Position numbers and translations under genes: made by a program. A stretch of 57,379 nucleotides of DNA from Mesostigma viride (lineage: Eukaryota; Streptophyta; Mesostigmatophyceae; Mesostigmatales; Mesostigmataceae), in the NCBI GenBank assembly GCA_009746045.1, contig RPFO01000449.1, forward strand, positions 22,501-79,879, written 5' to 3'. The notes under the pieces were generated by a model that saw only the letters and a program-made list of their open reading frames with translations, did no database searches and was not told the DNA's origin. Position 1 is the stretch's first letter. Every line of letters begins with the position of its first letter. Of the stretch, positions 10,591 to 22,854 are shown in pieces.

Positions 10591-11760
10591 CCCCGTACGG
10601 CGGAGCATGATGTCAGCCATGGCCCGAGTCAGCGCCACCGACAAGCGCTGACGCCAATATGACGTCCAGGTCCGCGCCGACCATGGGGCCCGCTGGCCCT
10701 CCAGGTCCAGCCGGTCCTCCCGGAGCCGGCAACACTCCTTGAAGAAGGCGGAGGTCAGGGGCCCCATGGCCCCAAACTCCTCCAGGAGCTTGGCCCGCTC
10801 CGCCCGCGGTCCGCCGGCCGTGTAACCTGCCGTGAGGGAGGCCCCAGCCACGTGGCCGGCTCAGAGCCAAGGGTCGCGCCACCGAAACGTCAATAAGCAT
10901 GCAGATGCCGGCCACCCCCCTAAAAGTCCAGCACCACGATGTCAGGCCGGTGGTTGGGGGAATAGAAGGCAGCGCCATCCGCATCCTCGGACCGGATCGA
11001 TGTAACTTCGCGTGGGGGAAAACCGACTGAACCGGCATGGCGAGCACCACCGTCAGGAGGACAGTGTGCAAATACAAATACCAATTCTGAGCTGGCCCCC
11101 CATGCAGGCAAGGTAGTGAGTCCCCATGGGATCCAGCGGCTGCCCACACTCTACCACAAGGCCGCCCGGCCGGAACAAGAGGCTACGGGGCAAATAGCTA
11201 GTGCCGGAGCGCCACCAAGTAGTGGCCGGGAGCTAATAAGGCGAATGGGGGGGCGATCGATGGGAAGAGCACGAAGGTACGCCAAGCTCACACTCCGCAA
11301 TGAAAGCGAGAACAGCCACGCACATCCCTGGGCGTCAACTGAGGTCCGCGAACTGAAGAGCCATCCAATCAGCCGGGCATGTGCAGAATACCCGCGTAGG
11401 TTTTCTGGTGTTTATCGATGACGCGAGCAGGGAATGCGGCGGGAGATTGAACGGAGGCGACCGAGGGAGTGCCGCGAGGGAGGCGGCGCTGTACCGCCTG
11501 AGCGGCACGGACGGGAGAACAGGCCATGCTGGATCTCAGCATATGTAGGCCTCCTGATGGCGGTGACGAAGGGCAAAGGGCTGCTGGGGTCCAGGAGGTC
11601 AGGCGCTGCCGTTGCCAAAAGGGGCAGGAGCCAGCAGCTTTCCGCCCACGACTGAGCGACGGAGCCCAAAAATGCTGCTGGGGCCACTATTAAGCCGGGT
11701 GGCACGAGTCAGACCACAGCCACCCATCCGTGCAGGCATGGGGAGGCAATGCGAATAGCA
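10591..11760 (-). pseudogene. RLE-type LINE 3' half, decayed (family D)
   Basis: On the minus strand, fragments in several frames give, in order: a PARMGGCGLTRA segment (about 11735), AAFLGSVAQSWAE (about 11660), and a CCHC-like finger with CGQPLDPMGTHYLAC (about 11130-11090). Then come HRPDIVVLDF and IDVSVARP (about 10940-10870) and the C-terminal TWTSYWRQRLSVALTRAMAD. The CCHC plus PD..D arrangement matches the C-terminal restriction-like endonuclease of R2/CRE-type non-LTR elements. Stops and frameshifts show it is dead. Confidence 0.7.
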
Positions 11761-12745
11761 TGTGGCGGGAGGTCGGGGTATAGTATTGCTCGTATATATA
11801 TCGAGACCGCCTCGACCTCGAGGGTCAGACCGCCCCGTGGTCTGCCCGCGCACGTGGTCCTCGTATTGGCGGCAGCGCCTGTCCCTCGCCCTCACTCGCA
11901 CCGTGGCTGATGTGTTATTCCGCCGCACCCGGGCCGACTTTGTCGCGACCCATGCGGTCTAGATCGATCCCTTCCAGGCCTGCATGGTGGGCCGGCAGCG
12001 CTGCTGTTGCGTGTAGTTTTGTGATGTATAGTTAGTTGTACCTTGTGCAGCTGGCGTGATCCTTGGATGTCCGTGTCAGATTACTATTAATTTCTTCAGG
12101 GTTATTCTCCCAGTTATCAGGTTTTTCCTTTTGTTTCATGCCCATCTCACCTAGTCCGTAATCTATCATTCTCCATGAATATATATATGGAACCCTGTGG
12201 GTGACCCTGACTACGTCGAAGACGGATCGAGGAGCTCCGGGCCACCATGGAACGGCGCACCCATGTCCTCGAGACTTGGGCACGCCTCACGGACCCCCAG
12301 ACCAAAGGGCTCCTCCTGTGGTTTTGCGCCCACCCGCGGGTGGTTCACTGGCTCCGTGGCGCTCCCCCCCACTTGGTGCGGCTTGCCCGTGGAAGGCCAT
12401 GACGAGCGCATTCCTAGGCCGCCTTGCAGGTGCTCGATCCTCCCCGCGGCCCTAGCCTGCCAGCTCACAGTGAGTCTCCATGCGCTTGGCCACCCTCCAT
12501 GCACTTGCCCACGCTCCTTGCTATGATATGCTCACATGGGTCTTATTGCACCCACAGTTTGCCGGATCGTTAGCCTGTCCTTTTAGCTAGCCGCGCCCGA
12601 TTGCAGCTGTGGCATGCCTTTGGCATGAAGGAGACTGGGGGTCTCTGCCCTTTCTCCTGTAGTGCACACACAGGGATTAAAAGCACTTCGGTGCTCCGTG
12701 ACTCCCCAACGGGAGCACGAGTTTAATTAATTAATTAATTAATTG
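11761..12745 (+). pseudogene. Family D LINE fragments with 3' hairpin and TTAA tail
   Basis: At 11855-11960 the C-terminus TWSSYWRQRLSLALTRTVAD repeats the family D end. At about 12225-12400 another coding remnant reads ELRATMERRTHVLETWARL..LLLWFCAHPRVVHWL before a stop. The 3' end carries a GTGCTCC / GGAGCAC hairpin (12691-12718) followed by five TTAA-type tail units (12723-12745). The segment is a patchwork of nested or rearranged copies. Confidence 0.65.
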
Positions 12746-13790
12746 GCCACCCTCCCCTGCCGCATGGGCGGGTGTGGGCTCTCACCCGCGCCGCCCGTTT
12801 TGCCCGTCCCGCCGCCTTCCTTGGCTCTGTTGCTCAGGCCTGGGCGGAGATCGGCCGGTTGGTCCCCAGCGCCGTCAGCGCCATTCCCGACTTGGTCACC
12901 CCATCCCCCTTCCCCTTTGTGCAGGCTGTGCAGGATTCTTACCTTGGGATCCAACACGGCTTGCGACCTTGTCCGCCCCGCTCAGGCCGTCCACCGGCGC
13001 CCGCCCCGGGGCACGCCCGGCGTGTCCACTGTCGTCAGTCCAAGTGTCTTCCCTGCCTGCATTCATGAAAAACAACGAAAGACCTACGCGGGTATACTAC
13101 ACTGTGCCGACTGCATGGATGGGTCTGCATGCGAGCTTGAACGATCAGGGGTTAAAGGCTTGGCTTCACTCCGTTTCCCTTGAGGGGAGCGTGGGGTCCG
13201 CATTCCTTCGCGCCCTCCCCCGATGAGCCCTTTGTTCACGCTGGTTCCGCCCGCCTTTACGCCATCGCTCTCTGCCATTAGCTGTTTGCCCCGCAACCTC
13301 TCATCACGGCGGGTGCGTCCTGCGGCAGCTGCGGGCTTGCTCTCGATACTACTGGGACGCACTACATCGTGTGCATGGGTGGCCAGCAGAACCAGGACTG
13401 GTTCCTCTATCTCCATACCGCCTTCCTGAGCCGGGTGGTGTGTGCCATGGTTCGGTCGGTCATACCCCCACTCTGGCCACCATCAAGTGCGAGGACGCGG
13501 ATGGGGCCGCCCTCTACTCACCCAAACACCGCCCTGACAGTACCGTGCTTGACTACGATGGGCAGGGTTGCCACCTGCCCATCGATGTCTCCGTGGCTCG
13601 GCCGCTCTCCGGTCGCCACATCCTCCGGGCGGCTGTGGATGCCGGCGCTGCTGCCGCTGTGGCTGAGCGCGACAAGTTTGCCCCCCAGTGGTCTCCGTGA
13701 CTCCGCCCCCCTGCCCACTGTGCACGCACACTCGGCCGGGGATTAAAAGCACTCTGGTGCTCCGTGACTCCCCAACGGGAGCACGTGTCG
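12746..13790 (+). pseudogene. RLE-type LINE 3' half (family D), frame-broken
   Basis: The plus-strand counterpart of 10591-11760. It contains CRMGGCGL and a TRAARFARPAAFLGSVAQAW segment (12755-12840). A CGSC..HYIVC finger follows (about 13320-13375), then HRPDSTVLDYDGQGCHLPID and VSVARPL (about 13525-13600), and a stop at about 13698. The PD and downstream D fit a restriction-like endonuclease. The 3' UTR ends with the family hairpin at 13757-13784. At least one frameshift separates the finger from the nuclease. Confidence 0.75.
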
Positions 13791-14197
13791 ATCATCATTA
13801 CCGGCCTTGCTAGCGGTGGCCCGGCCCTGCCAGGCATTCGGGGTGACATCCCTCGCGAAGCATCGTCCCAGGCCTGGCGGGGCGCGGCAGCATTGCATGC
13901 AGTAGCATGCTGTAAGCCATTATTAATCTCAAGCTTGATTAGAGCATGTTTGCTTGTGTGTATGTGTTCTCGTTTTGGTTTTTATTCCAAGCTTGATTAG
14001 AGCGTGCCACATCTGGGCCAACAATATGTTGGATAACAAAAAATAAAAGACCCGGAACCACTCAATATCTGTCACATACACGGAGGAGTTATTGCCCATT
14101 CAACCAGAGCAAGGCAGCACCAGCCCATCGTAGCAAGATGCAATCAATTTGTCACGACGGCTGGTCAAATATCCAATGGTCCTCCTGAGGAGGCACC
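13791..14197 (-). other. Region downstream of the SKP1-like gene
   Basis: Likely 3' UTR and terminator region of the minus-strand SKP1-like gene. A pair of TTCTAAGCTTGATTAGAG-like copies occurs at about 13930 and 13989 (AAGCTTGATTAGAG). No separate gene is visible. Confidence 0.35.
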
Positions 14198-17100
14198 TTA
14201 GGGCCCCGCTGGTGACGCCGCCCGTTTGCCAACTACGAGCTCCACCGTGAGGCAAGCGTTGGGGCATACCATGCGGCGAACCCGGCAGCCCTGCCCTGCC
14301 TTGCCAGATGTTATCCCCGAAGCGGCACCTTTTACCCCGTTGCTCGTGCTGTTGCATGCATATGCTGTTTCAGCTTGCATGTGCGGCACATGGGTTCCCT
14401 CGCCCGTGCTTCCCATGCTCGACTCTGTCTTTACCCCCCCATTCCCTTGAGCATGGCTGGTTCCTAGTAGGCAGGCCCTGCACACACAGCGCTCTTCTGC
14501 GCTGCTATCATCCGGATGCCCCTGCGCTGACGCATGAGTGACATCACCATCAGTGCCCGGCACCGCCCCGTTCTCCTCCCCTTTCTCTCCCCCGTTCTCA
14601 GGCAGCAGCCGGACCTGGATCCGCCCCGCCATCCCTGCCCGTACAAGGAACGCCTGGAACGCCTCCGCCACCTGCGCGGCACTTGCCTCCCACCCATGAC
14701 ACAGCCGCGGGGAGGGCGAGAGAGTGACACCTGGCGCGTGCAGCGCTGCAGTCCCCTTCCCATTTGCATCCCCCCCATGCCCACACGTGCTCTCTCGGGG
14801 CTGACTTGACCCTCCACCCGGCACCCACGACCCCCGCCCATCTGTCACAGTTTGCTCCCGTGCAAGCACATGAGATGCGGGGCTCATGGAGCCCCCTCCT
14901 TGTGGCATACCCGCCGCCCCCCCCGTGCGTGTCGCCGCAACACCCAAGGATGCCACCACCGTGGACGGCGACGGCAGCGGTGGAAGCGCGTCGACGAGCG
15001 TGTCGGGCAGCAGAGCCGCGACATCGCCGGTGGCCCCTGGAACCACCCTGGCCGCGCCATTCGCTGACATTACGCCCTCCCCATCCTCGGTCATGTTGGG
15101 CCCTGGCTTGCCCAGTGGTTCCTTCTCCTCCACCAATGTCTCCTCCAACCCCACCACATCCCCGCTCCCTGATCGCTCCCTGGCAGTGGCCGCATCCTCC
15201 CCTGCATTCCGACCATCCACCCCCCCCACACCCTCCGCGGTCGCCCCCTCCTCGTCCTCCGCCCCTCCCACGAAGCAGCTCATGATCTCACTACGGTCGG
15301 ACAGGAACAGGCCCCCCTCTGCAATCAGCGCATCGGCAGCACACTCCCGCGACCACCGCGACGCGTCCCTGGGCGCAGCCTGTCCCAGGCCACCGGATGG
15401 GGACATGGCGTCACTCGCTATCAATGGGGGCGTGCCTGCGGGGCAGGGTCGGCTTGCGGTACCACCGGCAGGCCGGCGGGGAAGACCACTACCGGGACCA
15501 AGGCCCGGCAAGGCGTCCACCGCGCCAGCTTGCCACCTGGCCACCGTGCTGCTGCCGGACGCCGATGGCGTTGTTAGGCTGATGTGCCCCTTAAGCAATG
15601 CGACTCTCGTGCCTGAGCTAGCATCTGCAACGAGTGGCAACCCGGCCATGCCCGCCCCCCGTTGGGCTCGATGAGGACCCCCCCGTTGCTGCAGGCCAAC
15701 GCTCTCCTGGAGGCCATCAGCCGGCCCTTGCTGCGCTACCCCCGTGGGCGCTCCCCCCTTGGGTGCACCGCCGCCTTGCCTCGCCAGCGCTTCTGCTTGC
15801 GCGCGCGCGGCCAGCCACCGGTCGATATCCGGGGCCTCGATCACGTCCAACAGCTCGCGAGGGATCGCCAGCTGGACAGGTCCGCGCGCGATGGGGACAG
15901 GTACGGTCACCCCCCCCGCTGCCACCTGTCCCACCGCCTTCTTAGACAACCCCGCGTCCCCGGCCGCTCCTCCTGCACCAAACCCTGCACCTACGCCCCT
16001 GGCAGGTGGGCTCTCCCCCGTCACAATCGGGCTGTTGGACAAAGCACCAGATCCGCCCGCGCCGGCCCTTGTGCCGGCACTTGTCCCTGCGCTTGTCCCT
16101 ATGCCTCTAGGACCTGGGGTGGGGCAAGTTGCCATCTCCCTTGCCTGCGGCGGCAGGACGCTGCTAGAGCTGCCCGGGGAAGCCCCCGCGGAAGGAATCG
16201 GTTGGGCGATGACACCGCCTACCGGCGACGCACAAATCTTTGCATGGGATGGCCGCGGCCCCGGCTGGACATCTCCGTCCACGGACGCGGCCCTCGCGCC
16301 CCCGGCCGTCGCAGGATGCCCATGCGAGATGGCCGCACTGCTGGTCTGCACGCCGGCACCTGGACCAGCGACGCTCGATCCTGGCCCCGCGGCAGGGGTG
16401 GCCGCAGGCGTGGCGGTGGGGGTGGCCACAAGCGTGGCAGCGGGTGCGGCGCCAAGTCCTGCATGCGCAGCTTCGCATGAGGACGGGGACGCAGGGGCCC
16501 CTGTGGTGCCAAGGAGAGGCAGCGCCTCGGCGTGGGCGTGGGCAGCGGCCATGCTGGCATCAGTCACTGGGGCCATGACTGCCGATTGGGTCGGCGATGT
16601 GCCGGCACTGGCGTGGCCGGTTGATGGCGGCACTGTTGCGGCAGGGGTGGGTGAGGATGTGGATGTCACCGGAGGCGTGAGGATGCTGCTCTGCTGTGGA
16701 CCCGAGGTGGTGGCGGATGCGGTGCCGCCGCACCCGCTGGCTGCACTGGAGGGCTTTGCGACCGCCGCGAGGGAGGACGCGTTGCCAGCTGGCGCATGTG
16801 ACACCGCCCTGGCGTCCGCAGCATGGAGCGCGGGCTGGGGAGAGGCCGCGGCCACCGCACTGGCATGCGCAGAAAACGAGGAGGGAGCAGACGAAGAAGA
16901 AGGACGTGTAGACGCCGACGAAAGCGTAGCAGCAGTAGAAGAGGATGCCGACGATGAAAGGGACGATGATAAAGAGGACGCTGGTGTCAAAGGCTGAGGG
17001 ATATTTTCTGGGGCTGTTTGCTCCGCATTGGTGGACAAATCCTTCAATGCTGCCGCTGCTGCTGCGCCTCTACTTGGTGAAGCTGCCAGGGACACTGCGG

Positions 17101-20100
17101 TGGTCTCCGCGCCAAACCTGGGTGCCGAAGCTGCTGTTTCGGCCGTAGGGGGACCTGTGCGGCAGTGCTCCCCCCGTTTGCTGCTGGCATCTGGGACATG
17201 GGAATCAGATGCTGGCACACCGCACCGCCCCTCCTCCCCCGCCACCTGTGTGCTACGCTCATTACCTACTGGCGCTGAACCAATCGACCGGGGCACCCCC
17301 GTGGTGCCACCATCTCGCTGCCCTCGGACCCTTCCTGCGCCACTCTCCGTGCCAGGGTGAGGCGACTTGCCCGGTCCTGCCTCCCCACGAGCGGCAGCAG
17401 CGGCCGTGGGCGCACCCGCCACAGCCACGGTGCCTGCCCTCGCGCCCTCATCCCATGGGGGTGTCGCTGACGTGGATGCTGCTGTTGCCGTCGTTGCTAT
17501 CGTTGCAGTCGTTGAAGTCGTTGCTGTCGTTGCCGTCATTGCTGTCGTTGCTGTCGGGTCTGTAGAGGACGAAGGGGCTGCCGAGGAAGAACGTGCTGCT
17601 GCGGACTGGACAGGGCAACACTGGACCGTTGGCGAAGGGCCGGCACCTGCTGCTGGCCCCTGGGTACGGCCATCCTCCACCGATGATGGCGTGGACGCGG
17701 GTGCAGGCGTTACCTTCCTCGCGTCCGCAGCGGCCACCGATGCGGCATCCACCACTGGACATGACACGGAGGCCGCCTCCGCCGCAGGCCGCGCTGCCTT
17801 CACCACGCTTGTGAGCGCGGCGGATGTGGCGGGGCCAGCCATGGGGTACGAGGAGGCCGTAGGCGCAGACAAGGATGACGACGTGCATGATGGCGAGGTG
17901 GTGTCGCGGGTCATGCTGCTGGCGGGGAGGGTGGCAGCCGATGGGATGGTACTTGGGCTGTCACGGGCGGGCATGGTGTCGGATGGCAGCTTGAGGATCT
18001 CCTGAACGCGCGCGGACCAATCTGAGTTGAGCCGGCGCGCAAAGTCGGCAATCTCCCTGGCGGCGCGAGCGCGAGCACGAGGGGAAGAAAGGGATCAGGG
18101 GGGGTCCACGCAAAACAGGTGGATGAGGACAAGGTTATGCGGACAGGGTACAAGGCCAAGGTTACAAGGCCAAGGTTACAAGGGCAAGGTTACAAACCCA
18201 AGGTTACAAACCCAAGGTTACAAGGCCAAGGTTACAAGGGCAATGTTACTATGGGAACCAGGGAGTCCGCAATATCCCTGGCGATGCTCAGCACAATGGC
18301 GATGAGAGGCCCGTTTCAAAACATGGCAGCGCATGTCCAGCGGGGTGGCCGTGGTGGGTGGCCTATGTGGCGCGGGCAGGCAGCGCGGTTAGGGCTGAAT
18401 GCTCTGTGAATATGCCACGTGGCAGCCTAGACACAGTACGAACAAGGACGTAGCAAGGCCACTAGAAAACAACAGCCTCCTTTCCACATGGTAAAATCGC
18501 TTGTCTGCCTTTGGGGGGGGACAGGGGGGGGGGGGGGGGGGGGGGATTGCGTCTGCGCTGCCACCACCCACCTGCAACAACACGGCTACGCACCCATCCC
18601 CGTTCCCCTGGCAGCCGCACACGCCCCACCACCAAGACACAAACCCTCACTTCTTACTTACTGTGTGTCAGTGATGTTTTACTGGGTGCCCTGATTACAT
18701 AGCTCCGTGGCCCCCTGCCCCGCCCCCCCCCCCCACACACACACACCAAGCCAAGCCATTTAACCATGGACAAAACAGTTGTTGATAGTTTCCCTATCCT
18801 GACCTTGATGACACGAAGTGCATGAACAAGGGCGGACCAGGCCCGCTGCTCCTGCACCCCAACACTTGAGGACCGCAGCATGGCCTACAAAAGCTGACAA
18901 CCCACCGATCACCTGCTCCTGCATCATCACACTTCGAGCGACACCGCACACGACGACAGCTGATCATACAGTAACCCACCAGTCCAGCTGCTCCTACAGT
19001 ACAGTGATCATACAGTAACCCACCGGTCCAGCTGCTCCTACAGTATCATACAGTAACCCACCGGTCCAGCTGCTCCTACAGTACAGTGATCATACAGTAA
19101 CCCACCGGTCCAGCTGCTCCTGCATCTCGGGGTCCAGCCCGTCTCCCCCCGCGTCCTCCTCGCCAAACACGTCGTCAACGCCCCACAAGTCCTCCTCGCC
19201 CGCCTGGAGGCTTCCGCCACTGGGCAGGTCGCGAGAGAAGAGGGAGGCCAGCGCACTGCCCGCGCGCGCGCGCCGCCCGTTCCTCTCGCCGGCCTGTTTC
19301 GGGAACAGGGACGGTGGGTGGCGGGTGGCGGGTGGTGGGTGGCGGGTGGTGGGTGGCGGGTGGCGGGTGGCGGGTGGCGGGTGGCGGGTGGCGGGTGGCG
19401 GGTGGCGGGTGGCGGGTGGCGGGTGGCGGGTGGCGGGTGGCGGGTGGCGGGTGGCGGGTGGCGGGTGGCGGGTGGCGGGTGGCGGGTGGCGGGTGGTGGG
19501 TGGTGGGTGGTGGGTGGTGGGTGGTGGGTGGTGGGTGGTGGGTGGTGGGTGGTGGGTGGTGGGTGGTGGGTGGTGGGTGGTGGGTGGTGGGTGGTGGGTG
19601 GTGGTGGGTGGTGGGTGGTGGGTGGTGGGTGGTGGGTGGTGGGTGGTGGGTGGTGGGTGGTGGGTGGTGGTGGTGGGTGGTGGGTGGTGGGTGGTGGGTG
19701 GTGGGTGGTGGGTGGTGGGTGGTGGGTGGTGGGTGCTGGGTGGCGGGTGGTGGGTGGTGGGCATGCATGTGTGTGCGCGCGCATGTGTGGTCGGGATGGA
19801 TACAAGAGGGTCAGCAAAGTGGCAGTGGGGGTGGGGGGGGGTGCGGGGTGCCGGGGGGGGGGGGGCACATAGGGTGAAATCAAAGCACAGAGACATGCGT
19901 GAGCAAGGGCCAGCGGATGAGAGTGGAGCCGATGGCACACCAAATGGCCAAGTCCCGTGATGCCGTGTGTTGAGTGGGCCTGCCACCGCGCATGATGAGA
20001 ACTTCTAGACCGTACCCACTCACCGATGCACCCGTGGGTTTACCCCCCGCCTTGTCCGCCGGTGCCGCGTCTTGGCCCGCGCCATCCCCCCCCGCCCCCC

Positions 20101-22822
20101 CCTTCTTCTTCCCCCCCTTCTTCTTGGCCCCTTTCTTCTTGCCGCCTCCCCCCTTGTCTCCCCCCCCCTTGTTGCCGTCGATGAAGGAGAGGAGGTCGTC
20201 AAGGGAGCGCGAGTCCTCGGGGGCGGCCGCCGCCTCCGCCATCAACCCGGCCGCCAGCTTGTCCTGAGGGGAGGGGGGCGCGAGGTGACATGTGTCAGGA
20301 GGGAGGGGGGAGCGGCAGAAAACGCGTGGAATAGGCGAGATGTTTCACGAGGTAGGGAGCAGCAGAACGCATGGGGAACAGGGCAGGGGAACAGGGCAGG
20401 GGAACAGGGCAGGGGAACAGGGCAGGGGAACAGGGCAGGGGAACAGGGCAGGGGAACAGGGCAGGGGAACAGGGCAGGGGAACAGGGCAGGGGAATAGGG
20501 CAGGGGAACAGGGCAGGGGAACAGGGCAGGGGAACAGGGCAGGGGAACAGGGCAGGGGAACAGGGCAGGGGAACAGGGCAGGGGAACAGGGCAGGGGAAC
20601 AGGGCAGGGGAACAGGGCAGGGGAACAGGGCAGGGGAACAGGGCAGGGGAACAGGGCAGGGGAACAGGGCAGGGGAACAGGGCAGGGGAACAGGGCAGGG
20701 GAACAGGGCAGGGGAACAGGGCAGGGGAACAGGGCAGGGGAACAGGGCAGGGGAACAGGGCAGGGGAACAGGGCAGGGGAACAGGGCAGGGGAACAGGGC
20801 AGGGGAACAGGGCAGGGGAACAGGGCAGGGGAACAGGGCAGGGGAACAGGGCAGGGGAACAGGGCAGGGGAACAGGGCAGGGGAACAGGGCAGGGGAACA
20901 GGGCAGGGGAACAGGGCAGGGAGCACGCGAACAAGGGCAGCTAGAGAGGCCAACAAGGGGTCGCGAGCGAAGGCGACGGGAAGCGAGCAAAGCCACACAG
21001 GGGGTAGAAAGTCCGTCGCCCGCAGCGGTTCTTAGGAAGCCAGCTGGCCGACGCGGGCAGTGAATGTCACCCACCCTCAGCGCCTCGCACTCCAACCAAC
21101 CCAGCCCATCATTCACCAGCTACTGGCACCCACCCTGTCTACGTCAGACAACACAACCCCACCCTCAGAGCTCTAACATGCCACCCACCCTGAGCGCCAT
21201 GCATTCCTGCAGCCCCATGCGCAGCGACCCACCCTCCGTGCAACGTCACTCAGCAAGCAAGCAAGTCACCACCAACCCATCCTCGCCCCACCCATGCCAT
21301 GACCCGCAGCGCCTTGCGCATCCACCCACCCGCGCTATGCATCACACAGGCGCCACCCGTCCACCCACCCGCAGCGCTTTGCGCTCCTGCAGCTCCTTGC
21401 GCTTTCGCGCGTACAGCCGGTTGAGCAGCCTGATGCGCGGGTCGTCCGTCAGGTTCTTCACCGGCTCCAGCTTCTCCTCCTGCAAGGGGGAAGGGGAGCA
21501 AGGGGGGGGTGAGGCAAGGGGCAGAGAAGGAAAGGGGGGGTGGTAGGCAGGGTTAGGGCAAGGAAAAGGGGAGCCCACGAGGCAGCACGATGATGGGGCA
21601 ACACATTAACCAGGCAACACAGGAACGAGGCACAGGCAACTAGGGTACCAGGTTGAAGCGAAGTGAGAGGAGGATTGACATGCCTACAGCATCTGCTGCT
21701 GCCAAGAGGGTTTTGGGGGGAACGGCCAGACCAACCAATTCAAGAGGTTCATTAAGAGCCTCTCCCTCCTCTTGAGCCCAGAGGCGCACGGGCCATAACG
21801 AAGGGGGGAGGGGGGGGGGGGAGGGAAAGGCCTTCCCAAGAGAGAATTGCCAGATGATGGTGGCAAGCCTCTATGGCTGTGCGCGGCAACCACCCTTGAG
21901 CATGGCGAGCTACGAGGCAAAACGTCATCAAAACGATGAAATACCTTGAGCATGGCATGTGGTGGTAGTGCGGCTTGGTAGATCCAGAGCGGCTTGGTAT
22001 TCGGGACGACGCGTCTCCATACAAGGAAGATAAGCAACCCAACTACCGTTCTGTTTACAAGTAAGATAAGCAACACGGCGCCACGACGGACTACTTGGGA
22101 AGGACATATTTTCTTGGGGAAAAAAACATATCATGGTAGCACACAGTTGTGCACTGCTACAAGCGAGAGATCCCATGCATGCTGATGCTGCCTCCGTCCC
22201 TCTGCACCCCCCGCGTGCCCCCTACCAACCTATGCGCGTGCCCCCTACCAACCCATGCGCGTGCTCCCTACCAACCCATGCCCGTGCCCACTCTAAGCAC
22301 CTCCCACCTCAACATCCCTAACACTGCACACCTCAACATCCCTAAAACTACAGCACGCTACCCCACCCCGTAGCAAGGCTCACCTTCACTCGGTCCAGTG
22401 TTACTTTCATTCCGGTCCAGCCACCCACCGCAGTGAGGTCGCCGGTATCCCTACCACAGTTCGCTCACTACAGAGTGGGGTGCTACAGAGTGTCCCGGCT
22501 CCGCTATCTCCACCCACCTCGGTGAGGTCGTCCGGCAGGTGGAACGTCTCACGTATCTGTTCGGGCGTCTTGCCCTCGATCATGCGCGCTAATGCTCGCG
22601 ACGCAAGCTCCACCAACGGCTTCATGTCCAGCGCGTCCGCCGCGCTCGTCAGCTCGCACAGGCGCCGCGTGTCCAGCTTGATGAACTGCTCGTCAAACAG
22701 CTTGCGCTCCTGGTGGTGGCAGCGGTGGTGGCGGCGGTGGTGGTGGTGGTGGTGGTGGTGGTGGCGGCGGTGGTGGCGGCGGTGGTGGCGGCGGTGGTGG
22801 TGGTGGTGGCGGCGGCGGGGGT

Positions 22823-22854
<32 letters not shown>

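Noticed and set aside
15744-16997. 417-codon and other long plus-strand ORFs antisense to the SKP1-like last exon
   Set aside because: High GC leaves antisense frames open; the minus frame is supported by in-phase splicing to conserved SKP1-like 21 exons.
19038-19986. His/Pro, Trp/Val/Gly ORFs over the GGGTGG heptamers
   Set aside because: Satellite artefacts; only 19293-19106 on the minus strand is an exon.
20371-20920. CRISPR array or telomere-like repeat
   Set aside because: Head-to-tail 13-mers without spacers, inside an intron and not at an end.
20072-21116. GNRAGEQGRGTGQ-type ORFs on both strands
   Set aside because: A 13-bp satellite reads through in every frame.
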